From assembly GCF_006874705.1 (NCBI RefSeq), contig NZ_CP035382.1:4030001-4094000 (forward strand): 64,000 nucleotides of DNA, read 5' to 3'. Of this stretch, positions 17,952 through 27,276 are shown piece by piece. How positions within the stretch are numbered: the first letter of the stretch is position 1; each line of letters begins with the position of its first letter. The notes under the pieces are model-generated. The model ran no database searches and was not told the DNA's origin. It worked only from the letters and a program-made list of their open reading frames with translations. This DNA comes from Leclercia adecarboxylata. Its GTDB lineage: Bacteria > Pseudomonadota > Gammaproteobacteria > Enterobacterales > Enterobacteriaceae. A program made the translations under genes and the position numbers.

Positions 17952-20435
17952 ATGAACCGCTGGAATATCGCCCTGTATCCTTATGGCTATCTGTTAATAG
18001 CGGTTTGGGGATATTGCCAGCCAACTCTGGCGCAGCCAGCGTTTAATATGGATCTGTTGGAAAAAAACGAGAATTTACCTCCGGTTGATTTAAGCAGTTT
18101 CAACGCTCCCCATGCCCAACCGGAAGGTCACTATCTGGTCAACTGGATGGTGAATGATGTCAGCATTGAATCACCCAAAGATGTCGCGTTTCATCATGAT
18201 AGCCATGGAACGCTGGTTCCCTGTCTGACCTCAGCGGATCTGCGCAAGGCGGGTGTTAACCCTGCTGTTCTGGCGCGGAACATGGATACCGATAAGCCTG
18301 CTGCCTGTCTCGACCTGACGAAGGTGTTGCCAGACAGTCGAACCACATTTGACTTTCAGCAGCAAAAGCTGGAGCTCTCAATCCCTCAGGCGCTGATGAG
18401 CCAACATGCTCGCGGTGATGTCCCCGTTACCCAATGGGACGAGGGGATTAATGCGGTTGAGCTTAACTATCGTTATTCCGGTGCCAGCCAGCGGGATCGG
18501 CAGGGCGGAAAGGAAAATGACAACTATTTGCTGATGAAGAATGGCGCTAACCTGGGAGCATGGCGCCTGCGTTCGGATGGGAGTCTGACCAGTAATAGCG
18601 ATGAAAAAACGCACTGGAGCAGTTCGGCGACCTGGCTGGAGCGCGATATTGTGCGCTGGAAAAGCGAGTTAACGCTGGGCGACGCCTTTACCTCTGGTGA
18701 TGTTTTCGAACCGATACAGGTGCAGGGGGTGGGCCTCGCCTCTGATGATGAGATGTTGCCAGACTCTCAAAAAGGCTTTGCGCCCACCATTCACGGCATT
18801 GCTAAAAGTAATGCCCGGGTCACCGTTCGGCAAAATGGCTACGTTCTGTATCAAACGTATGTTACTCCGGGCGCCTTTGTGATCAACGATCTCTATCCCA
18901 TGGCTAACAGCGGCGATCTTGAGGTATCGGTTAAAGAATCCAGCGGTGAGGTACGCCGCTTTTACCAGCCTTATTCTTCGGTAAACCAGATGCAGCGCGA
19001 AGGATATCTGAAATATACGCTGATCGCCGGGCGCTATGCCGCCAGCGGCAATACCCGTCAGCCGCTGATGACGCAGTTTTCACTGATGCGCGGCTTTGGC
19101 CATGCGGTCACCGGGTTTGGCGGCTTTCAGGCGGCAGAACAGTATCGCAATCTTTCGCTAGGGATGGGGAAAGGGCTGGGGGAATGGGGGGCGTTATCGC
19201 TGCAATTATCCACATCGGATGCCAGTACTCGTGAGGCGCAGGGCGCCGGGCGGGCGTGGCAGGTGCAATACACTAAGGGCCTTGAACAGCTCGGCACGCT
19301 GGTCAGGGTCAATGCCTGGCGCTACTCCCACGCTCGCTATGCTTCACTGGCAGATGTCTCTGGGGATGACAGCGATGATTCGGATGAGGAGAACAAAAAA
19401 TCGACGCTTCAGGTGACGTTAAACCAGACAATCGCCTCAAGCTTGTCGTTATATCTCAGCCTGAATCAGGACAGCTACTGGTCAACACAGGGAGCGCAAC
19501 GCACGGCGAACATGGGGATCAGCAGCGAATTTCACGGCGTCTCATGGTCCCTCGGTTACAGTGATACTCACTCTTCAGAGCAGGAAGATAACGACAAAGT
19601 GTTGTCACTGTCACTTTCGATTCCGTTGGCGAAATTCCTCCCGGACAGCTATGTCAGCTACAACACCTCCTCATCGCAAAAGAAAGGAGCCACCCAGACG
19701 CTGGGTATTAATGGCGCGTTATTGGACGACCGTTCTCTGAGCTATTCCGTGGAGCAAAGTACGGATAGCCAGCAAGGGCAAAGCGGTGATGTATCGCTGG
19801 GATACACCGGCAGTCAGGGCGCGCTTAATGCCAGCTATAGCGAAGATAGCCAGATGAAACGGGTCAGTTACGGTGCCAGCGGCGGCGTGCTGCTGCATCG
19901 GCATGGGCTGGTGCTCTCTCAGGAAATGGATGGCCCGGTGATATTAGTGAATGCGAATGGTGCGGGTGATGTGCCGCTGGAAAATCAGAAGACTATCAGG
20001 ACAAACGCCTCCGGATATGCCGTACTGCCTTTTGCCACGGCCTACCATCGCAATACGGTTTCACTGGATAGCCATGCGTTGCCTGCCAACGTTGATTTAT
20101 CCAACAGTTCGGTGACGGCGGTTCCCACAAAAGATGCCATTGTGATGGCGTATTTCAGCGCCCGTGTTGGTTATAAAGCGTTATTTATTTTACAAAAAAA
20201 TAGCCAGCCGCTGCCGTTTGGCACTCAGGTAACAGCCCTTGATAATGATATGTCTGAGGGGATTGTCGCGAACGACGGGCAGGTTTATTTAGCGGGTCTT
20301 CGAAAAGCAGGGCGTCTCAAAGCAAAGTGGGGAGCCGCCGCTAATCAGCAATGTATTGCCCGGTACGATTTATCACCCGTACTGACGTCTTCTTCACCTC
20401 TTATTTTACAGCAGAGTCTTTCATGTGCGTCTTAA
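17952..20435 (+). CDS. Fimbrial outer-membrane usher
   Basis: Usher of 827 residues that forms the assembly pore for the fimbria. It has a signal peptide, an N-terminal periplasmic domain with the pairwise element 'FNMDLLE', the beta-barrel with the plug entry 'FAPTIHGIAKSNARVTV' and 'PGAFVINDLYP', and the C-terminal domains ending 'QQCIARYDLS...LSCAS' with the usual cysteine pair. Length and order match the FimD family. Its 3' end overlaps the adhesin gene by 13 bases. Confidence 0.94.
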   Translation: MNRWNIALYPYGYLLIAVWGYCQPTLAQPAFNMDLLEKNENLPPVDLSSFNAPHAQPEGHYLVNWMVNDVSIESPKDVAFHHDSHGTLVPCLTSADLRKAGVNPAVLARNMDTDKPAACLDLTKVLPDSRTTFDFQQQKLELSIPQALMSQHARGDVPVTQWDEGINAVELNYRYSGASQRDRQGGKENDNYLLMKNGANLGAWRLRSDGSLTSNSDEKTHWSSSATWLERDIVRWKSELTLGDAFTSGDVFEPIQVQGVGLASDDEMLPDSQKGFAPTIHGIAKSNARVTVRQNGYVLYQTYVTPGAFVINDLYPMANSGDLEVSVKESSGEVRRFYQPYSSVNQMQREGYLKYTLIAGRYAASGNTRQPLMTQFSLMRGFGHAVTGFGGFQAAEQYRNLSLGMGKGLGEWGALSLQLSTSDASTREAQGAGRAWQVQYTKGLEQLGTLVRVNAWRYSHARYASLADVSGDDSDDSDEENKKSTLQVTLNQTIASSLSLYLSLNQDSYWSTQGAQRTANMGISSEFHGVSWSLGYSDTHSSEQEDNDKVLSLSLSIPLAKFLPDSYVSYNTSSSQKKGATQTLGINGALLDDRSLSYSVEQSTDSQQGQSGDVSLGYTGSQGALNASYSEDSQMKRVSYGASGGVLLHRHGLVLSQEMDGPVILVNANGAGDVPLENQKTIRTNASGYAVLPFATAYHRNTVSLDSHALPANVDLSNSSVTAVPTKDAIVMAYFSARVGYKALFILQKNSQPLPFGTQVTALDNDMSEGIVANDGQVYLAGLRKAGRLKAKWGAAANQQCIARYDLSPVLTSSSPLILQQSLSCAS

Positions 20436-21427
20436 CCCTCGCCAGCCGGTTAAAAGGGTGGTTATTCCTTGTTTTGCTTCATACCGCACCGGCCATGGCA
20501 TGCACCCCTTTTTTAGCGCAGGGAAAAGCCTCAACCCTGCGAGTGGACGTTGGCAACATGGTGGTTCACGCTAATGCCCTGCCCGGGACGCCGGTCTACA
20601 GCAAAACGTTTTCATGGAATGAGATCAGTGATGGCGGTGAGCAGTGGATAGCCTGTAATAACGGACATTCTGATGATCGTGATTTTGATTTTAACGCTTT
20701 TATGTCGGGCCTGGCGCAATCCCCTGAAATTTACCATACAAACCTGAATGGGGTGGGCGTCAGAATATCGTTACGAGCCATCAGCGGCTTTGGCGGTTTT
20801 CCGGCACGGATGACGACCGTGCCTTTTACCGCAAGGGTTCGCACCCGTGCGGGACAATCTGATGATTCTTTTCGGACGGGAACGTTGCGGGTAAAAGTCG
20901 AACTCGTGAAAACGGCGGCCGCAGTGGCTTCTGGTAATCTGGATTATCTTGATAACCATTTTCTGTTCGCTGGCGATACTTCTGTGGCAGCCATCGACAT
21001 TAAAGGAAAAATCAAAGTGGGGGCCTGTACCCTGAGCGCATCCACGCCTACCACGGTCCAACTCCCCCCGACCAACCTGAATAAATTTGAGCGAGTAGGC
21101 GATACCGCAGGTGATATGCCGTTTGCTTTACAGCTCGACTGCAATAGCGCTGTGGGAGTGAAGCTGCGCCTGGAGGGTAATGAATCCGCATCCATCAAAG
21201 ACAAGGGCGTGCTAAAAAACGATGCCCGTCATAATCAGGCGCGCGGTATTGGGGTTCAGCTGCTTTACCAGAATGCGCCGGTAATGTTCCACAAAGAAAT
21301 GGATATGGGAACCGCAGCAGAGGGACAATATGCGATCCCTCTGCTGGCACGTTATTACCAGACGCAACGCCGCGTAGAGGCCGGGGAGGTTAACGCGGTG
21401 GCGACTTATACGCTGACGTATTATTAG
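20423..21427 (+). CDS. FimH-like two-domain fimbrial tip adhesin
   Basis: Predicted tip adhesin of 334 residues. The signal peptide ends near 'PAMA', an N-terminal lectin-like domain (about 27-190) contains a cysteine pair, and a pilin domain (about 195-334) has its own pair ('VGACTLS', 'QLDCNS') and ends 'NAVATYTLTYY'. The start at 20423 overlaps the usher stop by 13 bases; reading further upstream only extends into the usher gene. The receptor cannot be deduced. Confidence 0.85.
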   Translation: MCVLTLASRLKGWLFLVLLHTAPAMACTPFLAQGKASTLRVDVGNMVVHANALPGTPVYSKTFSWNEISDGGEQWIACNNGHSDDRDFDFNAFMSGLAQSPEIYHTNLNGVGVRISLRAISGFGGFPARMTTVPFTARVRTRAGQSDDSFRTGTLRVKVELVKTAAAVASGNLDYLDNHFLFAGDTSVAAIDIKGKIKVGACTLSASTPTTVQLPPTNLNKFERVGDTAGDMPFALQLDCNSAVGVKLRLEGNESASIKDKGVLKNDARHNQARGIGVQLLYQNAPVMFHKEMDMGTAAEGQYAIPLLARYYQTQRRVEAGEVNAVATYTLTYY

Positions 21428-21455
21428 TGATGCGTGTTTCAGTGACAGAGGCCAC

Positions 21456-22004
21456 TCACTCTACTTCTGGCAGAACAAGTGAATTGAGCACATGGTCCTG
21501 CCAGACCCCGTTTATTTTGAGATAGGAGTGCGCATATCCCTCCTTCACAAACCCGAGCCTGGCCAGAGTCTTACTGCTGCGGGCGTTATCAGGAAGATGG
21601 TTTGCCATAATCCGATGAAAACCATAATTCGCCTGCACATAGTTCAGCGATGCCTTCAGCGCCTCGTGCATTAGTCCTTTTCCCTGATAAGCAGGATCGA
21701 GCGAGAATCCGAGATAGCACGCATGGAAAACGCCAAAGATGAAGTTAGTGAAATTGATACTGCCGATGATCTTATGTTCGTCTTTTAAAGTGAAAACCAA
21801 TTGCAGACATTTTCTCGCGTCGTAATCGCTCTGCGCACTTTCAATTCTTTGAGTAATACTGTTTAGCGTGAAATAGTCCTCATTACGCAATGGCTCAAAG
21901 GGCGCGAAATACGCCCGGTTCTCCAGCAGGAAAAGCTGGAGGTTGTCAGCCAGATCCGTAGTCAGCAGCAACACATCCGTACGCGCGGTGGAAAATAACT
22001 TCAT
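21456..22004 (-). CDS. RimJ-like GNAT N-acetyltransferase
   Basis: GNAT-fold acetyltransferase of 182 residues resembling RimJ, which acetylates ribosomal protein S5. The acetyl-CoA loop 'YQGKGLMHEAL' and the RimJ-like 'GVFHACYLGFSL', 'HRIMANHLPDNARSSKTLARLGF' and 'WQDHVLNSL' are visible. Divergence in the N-terminal half suggests a paralogue rather than RimJ itself, so the substrate is uncertain. Its C-terminal end is 28 bases from the adhesin gene, convergent. Confidence 0.8.
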   Translation of the reverse strand: MKLFSTARTDVLLLTTDLADNLQLFLLENRAYFAPFEPLRNEDYFTLNSITQRIESAQSDYDARKCLQLVFTLKDEHKIIGSINFTNFIFGVFHACYLGFSLDPAYQGKGLMHEALKASLNYVQANYGFHRIMANHLPDNARSSKTLARLGFVKEGYAHSYLKINGVWQDHVLNSLVLPEVE

Positions 22005-22175
22005 ATCTAAATCTCATTAACAATATTGTCACAAGGATTGTACTGATTATGAAGTTGATTTCCAGCAGGCTTCTGACATTAACCTACTAAAGTTAGGCTG
22101 GAAAACGTGACTCTGTTTGCCAGATGCTATGGTATGAGTCATCCCGTTATTGAACTGTTCTGAAAAGAGAGTGCC

Positions 22176-22811
22176 ATGAAACTATATGTGTATGAGCATT
22201 GCCCGTTCTGTATCCGTGCGCGAATGATCTTTGGTCTTAAAAAGGTGCCTGTCGAGCTGGGTGTGATTATGGAAGGCGACGCCGAAACGCCAACCCGCAT
22301 GGTGGGTAGAAAGGTGGTGCCGATCCTGCAGAAAGAAGAGGGCGTCTACATGCCGGAAAGCATGGATATCGTTCATTACGTTGACCAGCTTGACGGCGCT
22401 CCGGTTATTGAAGGGGAATGCGACCCGGCGATTGAAGCCTGGTGCAAAGAGAATACCCGCGCCGTATTTAACCTTGCGATCCCGCGTTTCACCCGCGCCG
22501 ATTTTAAAGAACTCGCCACGCCAGCCGCGCGAGAAGCCTATACCCAGCGCGAGATTAAGGCGTTTGGCGATTTGGATGCGTTAATGGCCAATAGCCAGAC
22601 GTACATCGATACGCTGTCGGGGGCGCTCAGTAACATCGAGGCGTATATGAGCGCTCGCAATCCTGTCAGCATCACGGATTTTTATCTCTTCCCGGTTCTC
22701 AATTCGCTGACGATTGTGAAAGGTTTTCCGTATACAGAGGCGCTGCGCGGCTATTTGGATCATATTTCCACATCCTGCAACGTACCGCTGTTTACCGATA
22801 AGGCATTGTAA
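22176..22811 (+). CDS. grxB: Glutaredoxin 2 (GrxB) family protein
   Basis: GST-like glutaredoxin of 211 residues, reducing protein disulfides or glutathione adducts. The active site 'CPFC' is at 9-12 (CPYC in E. coli Grx2). 'DAETPTRMVGRKVVPILQK' and 'YMPESMDIVHYVDQLDG' are strongly GrxB-like, while the helical C-terminal half differs considerably from E. coli GrxB. It may therefore be a second GrxB copy. The partial echo of the E. coli grxB-rimJ neighbourhood is noted. Confidence 0.82.
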   Translation: MKLYVYEHCPFCIRARMIFGLKKVPVELGVIMEGDAETPTRMVGRKVVPILQKEEGVYMPESMDIVHYVDQLDGAPVIEGECDPAIEAWCKENTRAVFNLAIPRFTRADFKELATPAAREAYTQREIKAFGDLDALMANSQTYIDTLSGALSNIEAYMSARNPVSITDFYLFPVLNSLTIVKGFPYTEALRGYLDHISTSCNVPLFTDKAL

Positions 22812-22840
22812 CGATCAGGGGGCCTGGGCCCCTTAATCGT
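22811..22840 (+). terminator. Hairpin after the grxB-like gene
   Basis: ACGAT...ATCGT encloses a GGGGC/GCCCC stem directly after the stop codon. A U-tract is lacking, so termination is possible but unproven. Confidence 0.4.
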
Positions 22841-22927
22841 GCTGAAAAAATGGTTGTCCGATTTTCGGTTGTGAGGGAACCATCGAATGCTCTAGTTTCA
22901 CCCTGTAGCTTATTACAGGAGATAATC

Positions 22928-23707
22928 ATGACCTTCGCTGAACTTCACCATCAAAACACACCTTTGCTTATCGCTAATGTCTGGGATGCGGCCAGTGCGA
23001 TAGCGGCGCAACAGGCAGGTTATCAGGCACTGGGGACCTCAAGTGCAGCCATGGCCGCAATGCTGGGTTACGAAGACGGAGAAGCAATGTCTTTTGACGA
23101 ATTGCTCTATATTGTCACGCGGATCGGGTCCGTAAGTAATCTGCCGTTAAGTGTTGATGTCGAAGCCGGGTTTAGCACTAACGCGGATGAGATAGCTGAG
23201 CATCTTAAGCGACTTGCAGAGACGGGTGTGGTGGGGATAAACCTTGAGGACAGTAAAGTCGTCAACGGAGTCAGACGGCTTGATGATGCGCTGGCATTTT
23301 CCAGAACCTTAAAAGCGATCCGCACCCGGTTGAACGCCGGTAATCATCAATTATTTCTAAATATCCGTACCGATACCTACCTGCTTAATCATGAGCAAGC
23401 GTTGCAGGAAACGCTCTTCCGGGGTCGGCTCTACGAAGCGGTGGGCGCAGACGGACTTTTTGTTCCATGTCTGACGTCAGAACAGGATATAGAGATCATT
23501 TCTGAAGCGTTGAACCTGCCGTTGAACGTCATGTGTATGCCCGACCTCACCACCTTCGGGAGGCTGAAAAAAGCAGGTGTAAGCCGTATTTCAATGGGAA
23601 ACGTTGTGCATTCGGCCATTCAGTCGAAGCTGAAAAATGTGCTGCAACGCATCCAGTCGCAACAGTCATTTGCCGGGGTCTTTGTTGATGAAAGTGCTCG
23701 ATATTAA
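22928..23707 (+). CDS. Isocitrate lyase/PEP mutase superfamily protein
   Basis: Predicted (beta/alpha)8-barrel enzyme of 259 residues cutting or rearranging a carbon-carbon or C-P bond of an oxo-acid. 'NVWDAASAIAAQQAGYQALGTSS' is the family opening, 'SVDVEAGF' holds metal ligands, and 'GINLEDSK' corresponds to the PEP-mutase 'EDK' loop with Ser in place of the Lys. True PEP mutases and isocitrate lyases carry other loop residues, so the substrate is unknown. AGGAG lies 6 bases before the ATG. Its last 20 bases overlap the ada-like gene, implying translational coupling. Confidence 0.82.
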   Translation: MTFAELHHQNTPLLIANVWDAASAIAAQQAGYQALGTSSAAMAAMLGYEDGEAMSFDELLYIVTRIGSVSNLPLSVDVEAGFSTNADEIAEHLKRLAETGVVGINLEDSKVVNGVRRLDDALAFSRTLKAIRTRLNAGNHQLFLNIRTDTYLLNHEQALQETLFRGRLYEAVGADGLFVPCLTSEQDIEIISEALNLPLNVMCMPDLTTFGRLKKAGVSRISMGNVVHSAIQSKLKNVLQRIQSQQSFAGVFVDESARY

Positions 23708-24755
23708 GCAGTGCGATCTCTGGTATCAGGCCTTACTTGAACGTGATTCCGGGTATACGGGGGTATTTTATGTTGGGGTCAAAACGACAGGCGTATTCTG
23801 TATTTCGGTATGCCGGGCGCGTAAACCAAAACGTGAGAACGTCGAGTTTTATAAAGATTTTAAATCTGCTCTGGATGCCGGTTACCGCCCCTGCAAAGTG
23901 TGCCGACCAACTGAAAATGCGCACAGTGCTCCGTCGTTCATTGAACAGGCGCTTGAACTTGTTCGCGCAGATCCGAAAACCCGAATAAGCGATACAACGT
24001 TACGTCAGCATAATATCAGCCCCGAGCGGGTGCGACGCTGGTTCCTGCAAAATCACGGGATTACCTTTCAGGCATTTCAGCGAATGCAGCGGGTGAATAT
24101 TGCCCTGCAGGAGTTAAAAGGCGGGCGTAACGCGACCGATGTTGCTTTTGATAGTGGTTACGAGTCATTAAGCGGTTTTGGCTATAGCTGTAAGCGTCTT
24201 ACCGGCGTCGCGCCAACCGAGCAGAGTAGGGTGATCGTTATTCATCGTTTTACGACTACGCTTGGCCCCATGTTTGTGTGCGCCACGGAGCGGGGCGTCT
24301 GTCTGCTGGAATTTACCGATCGGCGTATGCTGGAGACGGAGTTTCGCGATCTCCAGCGTCTGTTGAAGGCGCGGATCATGTCCGGGGAAAATCACCATAC
24401 CCGCCAGGCGGAGAAGGAGATGAATGAGTATTTTTCCGGTACGCGCCAACTTTTTGATCTCTCGCTGGATATGCCCGGCACTGATTTCCAGCGTGCTGTC
24501 TGGCAGGCACTACGCGAGGTTCCTTACGGGCAAACCTCCTGGTATCAGTCTCTTGCCGGGCAGATTGGGAAACCCGCTGCCGTACGCGCGGTGGCCGCAG
24601 CAAACGGTGCCAACCGAATAGCTATTGTTATTCCATGCCACCGGATTATTGGCAAAGAGGGGGCGATGACCGGTTACGGGGGAGGGATTGCACGTAAAGA
24701 ATGGCTTATTGAACATGAACGAAAACAGCGTTCACTTTTTTGTCCTGCGGAATGA
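23688..24755 (+). CDS. ada: Ada-like bifunctional methyltransferase and transcription activator
   Basis: 355-residue protein with full Ada layout. The zinc-binding N-terminal domain has cysteines at 38, 42, 69 and 72, the same numbers as E. coli Ada, where Cys38 accepts methyl from phosphotriesters. An AraC-type helix-turn-helix domain spans about 80-175. The C-terminal O6-methylguanine methyltransferase has Cys317 in 'VIPCHRIIG'. All catalytic cysteines are intact. Sequence identity to E. coli Ada is only moderate, so it may be a second adaptive-response protein. It overlaps the upstream gene by 20 bases. Confidence 0.88.
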   Translation: MKVLDIKQCDLWYQALLERDSGYTGVFYVGVKTTGVFCISVCRARKPKRENVEFYKDFKSALDAGYRPCKVCRPTENAHSAPSFIEQALELVRADPKTRISDTTLRQHNISPERVRRWFLQNHGITFQAFQRMQRVNIALQELKGGRNATDVAFDSGYESLSGFGYSCKRLTGVAPTEQSRVIVIHRFTTTLGPMFVCATERGVCLLEFTDRRMLETEFRDLQRLLKARIMSGENHHTRQAEKEMNEYFSGTRQLFDLSLDMPGTDFQRAVWQALREVPYGQTSWYQSLAGQIGKPAAVRAVAAANGANRIAIVIPCHRIIGKEGAMTGYGGGIARKEWLIEHERKQRSLFCPAE

Positions 24756-24803
24756 AAAATACGGTAATGTATTTGTTAAATAATCAAATTCAGAACGCAA
24801 TCC

Positions 24804-25664
24804 ATGACTTCTTTGTTATTCCATAAATATCACGGACTCGGTAATGATTACCTGGTGTGCCATCGTTCTGTCGCAGAGCAGTTGAGCATCGAGCAGGTTC
24901 GTCTCATATGCCATCGCCACTATGGGTTAGGATCTGACGGTCTGCTTGTTGACAGTGGCGATCGGCACGATCCCACATTGCGAATTATCAATCCCGATGG
25001 TTCAGAAGCCGAAAAAAGTGGTAACGGTCTGCGCATCTATGCCCGTTATCTTTTTGATATCAGCCGCGTCGGACACGCGCCATTTTTAGTGCACACCGCG
25101 GGCGGGGACGTACATTGCAGGGTCCATGAAGATCCCCATCAAATCACGGTGGAGATGGGACGGGCTAACTTCAGTCCGGCAGCATTGCCTGCCCTGATTG
25201 AACAACCCGAAGCGCTGAATTATCCCCTGAAGCTGGCGGACGAAACCCTTCTGGTCTCGCTGGTCTCTATGGGCAATCCTCACTGTGTTGTGCTGGTGGA
25301 TAAGCTCGATCTGGCGCTGGTTCACCGTTTAGGGCCGCAGATTGAAAATCATCCCTTGTTTCCCAAACGCACCAATGTTCAGCTGGTGGAGGTTGTTGAT
25401 CGCAATACGCTGCGTATTGGCATCTGGGAGCGGGGCGCCGGTTTTACTATGGCATCCGGTAGCAGCAGCTGCGCGGCGGCCAGCGTCATGCGCAAATTAG
25501 GTCGGGTTGATAACGCTGTCAGCGTGAATATGCCGGGTGGGCAACTGCAAATCACCTTCGGTGATGAGTTTCAGGTCAGCATGTGTGGCCCGGTGCATAA
25601 AATAGGTAGCCTGACGCTGGACGAAGACTGTTTTGCTGGTGGGGACGACGCCAGCAGATTTTAA
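24804..25664 (+). CDS. DapF-like protein with both catalytic cysteines replaced by serine
   Basis: 286-residue member of the diaminopimelate epimerase fold. DapF landmarks are present: 'HGLGNDY', 'YGLGSDGLL', 'MGNPHCV', 'KRTNVQ' and 'ERGAGFT'. DapF needs two cysteines, in CGNG and ACGTGA. Here they read 'KSGNG' (Ser72) and 'ASGSSS' (Ser218), and the Glu of 'GAGET' is Phe. Normal two-cysteine epimerisation is therefore unlikely. It may be a different isomerase, a dehydratase or a binding protein. It lies 48 bases after ada and before an MFS pump, far from any lysine-biosynthesis gene. Confidence 0.85.
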   Translation: MTSLLFHKYHGLGNDYLVCHRSVAEQLSIEQVRLICHRHYGLGSDGLLVDSGDRHDPTLRIINPDGSEAEKSGNGLRIYARYLFDISRVGHAPFLVHTAGGDVHCRVHEDPHQITVEMGRANFSPAALPALIEQPEALNYPLKLADETLLVSLVSMGNPHCVVLVDKLDLALVHRLGPQIENHPLFPKRTNVQLVEVVDRNTLRIGIWERGAGFTMASGSSSCAAASVMRKLGRVDNAVSVNMPGGQLQITFGDEFQVSMCGPVHKIGSLTLDEDCFAGGDDASRF

Positions 25665-25674
25665 AGCTTCTCAG

Positions 25675-25701
25675 ACCGGCAGCCTGCAACGAGCTGCCGG
25701 T
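25675..25701 (+). terminator. Hairpin after the DapF-like gene
   Basis: ACCGGCAGC and GCTGCCGGT form a 9-bp stem with a 9-base loop, followed by GATTTTAG. It is a probable weak terminator ending the ada segment before the MFS gene. Confidence 0.55.
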
Positions 25702-25912
25702 GATTTTAGTATTAACTTTCGCATTCTGTCTCCTCAATCCTTCTTTCCCTTATATTTCTCTGCGACAAATAGACCTCACGTCATAAGTTGGTAAATTAAA
25801 CATTTATTTAACATTTGCGTTGCGGTTGTCGTCAAAAAATCATATTAATATTTAGTCACTTATAGTGCATAGCGATTTTATATGTTAATGAATATAATCA
25901 TTAGGATGACTT

Positions 25913-27166
25913 ATGACGATAAAACCCGCCGCTGAAGTTAGTGCGGCACCGGGTCTATTTCAGACGCTTAAAACCTTCCCGGCGACTGTTCATGCGCTGC
26001 TCTTTTTTACCTTCGTTATCCGCTTCAGCTATTTTATGGCATGGCCCTTTATCGCCGTAATCATGACGCAGAATTATCATATGTCGCCGATTGCTATTGG
26101 CGTGGCGATGACCAGCAGCGCGCTGTTGTCGGTGGTACTCGGTATGTATGGCGGGCAGATTTCGGACCGGCTGGGACGCCGGATAATTCTTTTGCTGGGC
26201 TGTGGTTTTTCCGCCGTGGGTTATATCACGCTGGCGCAGGCTACCGGGATGGGGCTGTTTATTACCGGCCTGATGATCATCGGCGTTTGCTTTGCATGGG
26301 TTGATCCTCCTGTGCGTGCACTCATGAGTGATTTGCTGGGCGATCGCCGCCGCCGCGCGCTTGCGCTCCAGATGCGCTACTACCTGATCAACGTCGCGGC
26401 AGTGTTTGGCCCGCTGGTGGGGTTAGTCTTTGGTCTGACATCTCAGAAGGGGACGTTTCTGATCACCGGACTGACCTATCTGCCGTTTTTTGTCTACGTG
26501 CTGCTGTTTATCCCGGCGGGAAAACTGCTGGGCGAACAGCAGGGCGGTGACGCGCCGGCGGTTAAACTGCACCAGGTAATGGGAATTATCGCCAGGGACA
26601 GAATCTACATTGCGGCACTGCTGTGCAGCATATTGTGCAGCATTGTTTTCATCCATTACGAAGCCGTATTACCCCAGTACCTGATGTTACTGGATAGCAA
26701 TGCGGCGGTTAAGCTGATTACCCTGATACTGGTTACCAATGCCTGTACCGTGCTGGTGTTCCAGAGCTTTATTATGCGGTTTCTGGCGCAGATCGGCCTG
26801 CCGGGACGCATTCTTATAGGGGGATTAATTTTCGCTTTGTCGCAGCTCTGCATGTTTGCCACCCGTTCGACGGAAGTTTGGGCCTGGCTGACGGTGACCG
26901 CCGTGTTCAGCATGGGGGAGGCGATTCTGATGCCGAACCTGAACATTCTGCTCGATCAGTTGGCACCGGCAGAGCATCGCGGTGCCTATCTGGGGGCCTC
27001 GACCTTGACGACGCTAGGGATCGCTGCCGGGCCGTTAATCGGTGGCGTGATGTTGGCCATGACCGGAGCGGGGGTATTTATCTGCACCGCATTACTGAGT
27101 CTGCTGTTGTGCGCGATTATTTATGCCTGCCGGGTCAGAATGTTGGCACGCTTGCAGGATTCATAA
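25913..27166 (+). CDS. MFS transporter, DHA1-type drug efflux family
   Basis: Inner-membrane transporter of 417 residues with about 12 hydrophobic segments. The loop 2-3 signature 'GGQISDRLGRRIILL' and 'GEAILMPNLNILLDQLAP' resemble YdeE/MdtH-type proton-driven exporters. The ATG has AGGA 6 bases upstream. An AT-rich 210-base leader suggests its own promoter, although orientation matches the ada and DapF-like genes. The substrate is unknown. Confidence 0.85.
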   Translation: MTIKPAAEVSAAPGLFQTLKTFPATVHALLFFTFVIRFSYFMAWPFIAVIMTQNYHMSPIAIGVAMTSSALLSVVLGMYGGQISDRLGRRIILLLGCGFSAVGYITLAQATGMGLFITGLMIIGVCFAWVDPPVRALMSDLLGDRRRRALALQMRYYLINVAAVFGPLVGLVFGLTSQKGTFLITGLTYLPFFVYVLLFIPAGKLLGEQQGGDAPAVKLHQVMGIIARDRIYIAALLCSILCSIVFIHYEAVLPQYLMLLDSNAAVKLITLILVTNACTVLVFQSFIMRFLAQIGLPGRILIGGLIFALSQLCMFATRSTEVWAWLTVTAVFSMGEAILMPNLNILLDQLAPAEHRGAYLGASTLTTLGIAAGPLIGGVMLAMTGAGVFICTALLSLLLCAIIYACRVRMLARLQDS

Positions 27167-27243
27167 TAATCCTGCGACCGGGAGTCGCACCATGCCGTCA
27201 TACGTGAGCACATTTTGGCTGCAACACTCATCCGAAACTGCTA

Positions 27244-27263
27244 TACTGTATATAATTACAGTA
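27244..27263. promoter_or_regulatory. LexA (SOS) box of yebG
   Basis: TACTGTATATAATTACAGTA matches the LexA consensus CTGT-N8-ACAG with the favoured flanks, centred about 23 bases before the start codon. It indicates SOS induction. Confidence 0.95.
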
Positions 27264-27276
27264 TAGGGGGCATATG

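Noticed and set aside
24804..25664. Annotation as ordinary dapF
   Set aside because: Both catalytic cysteines are serine and the gene lies in a non-lysine context, so a normal epimerase call would be misleading.
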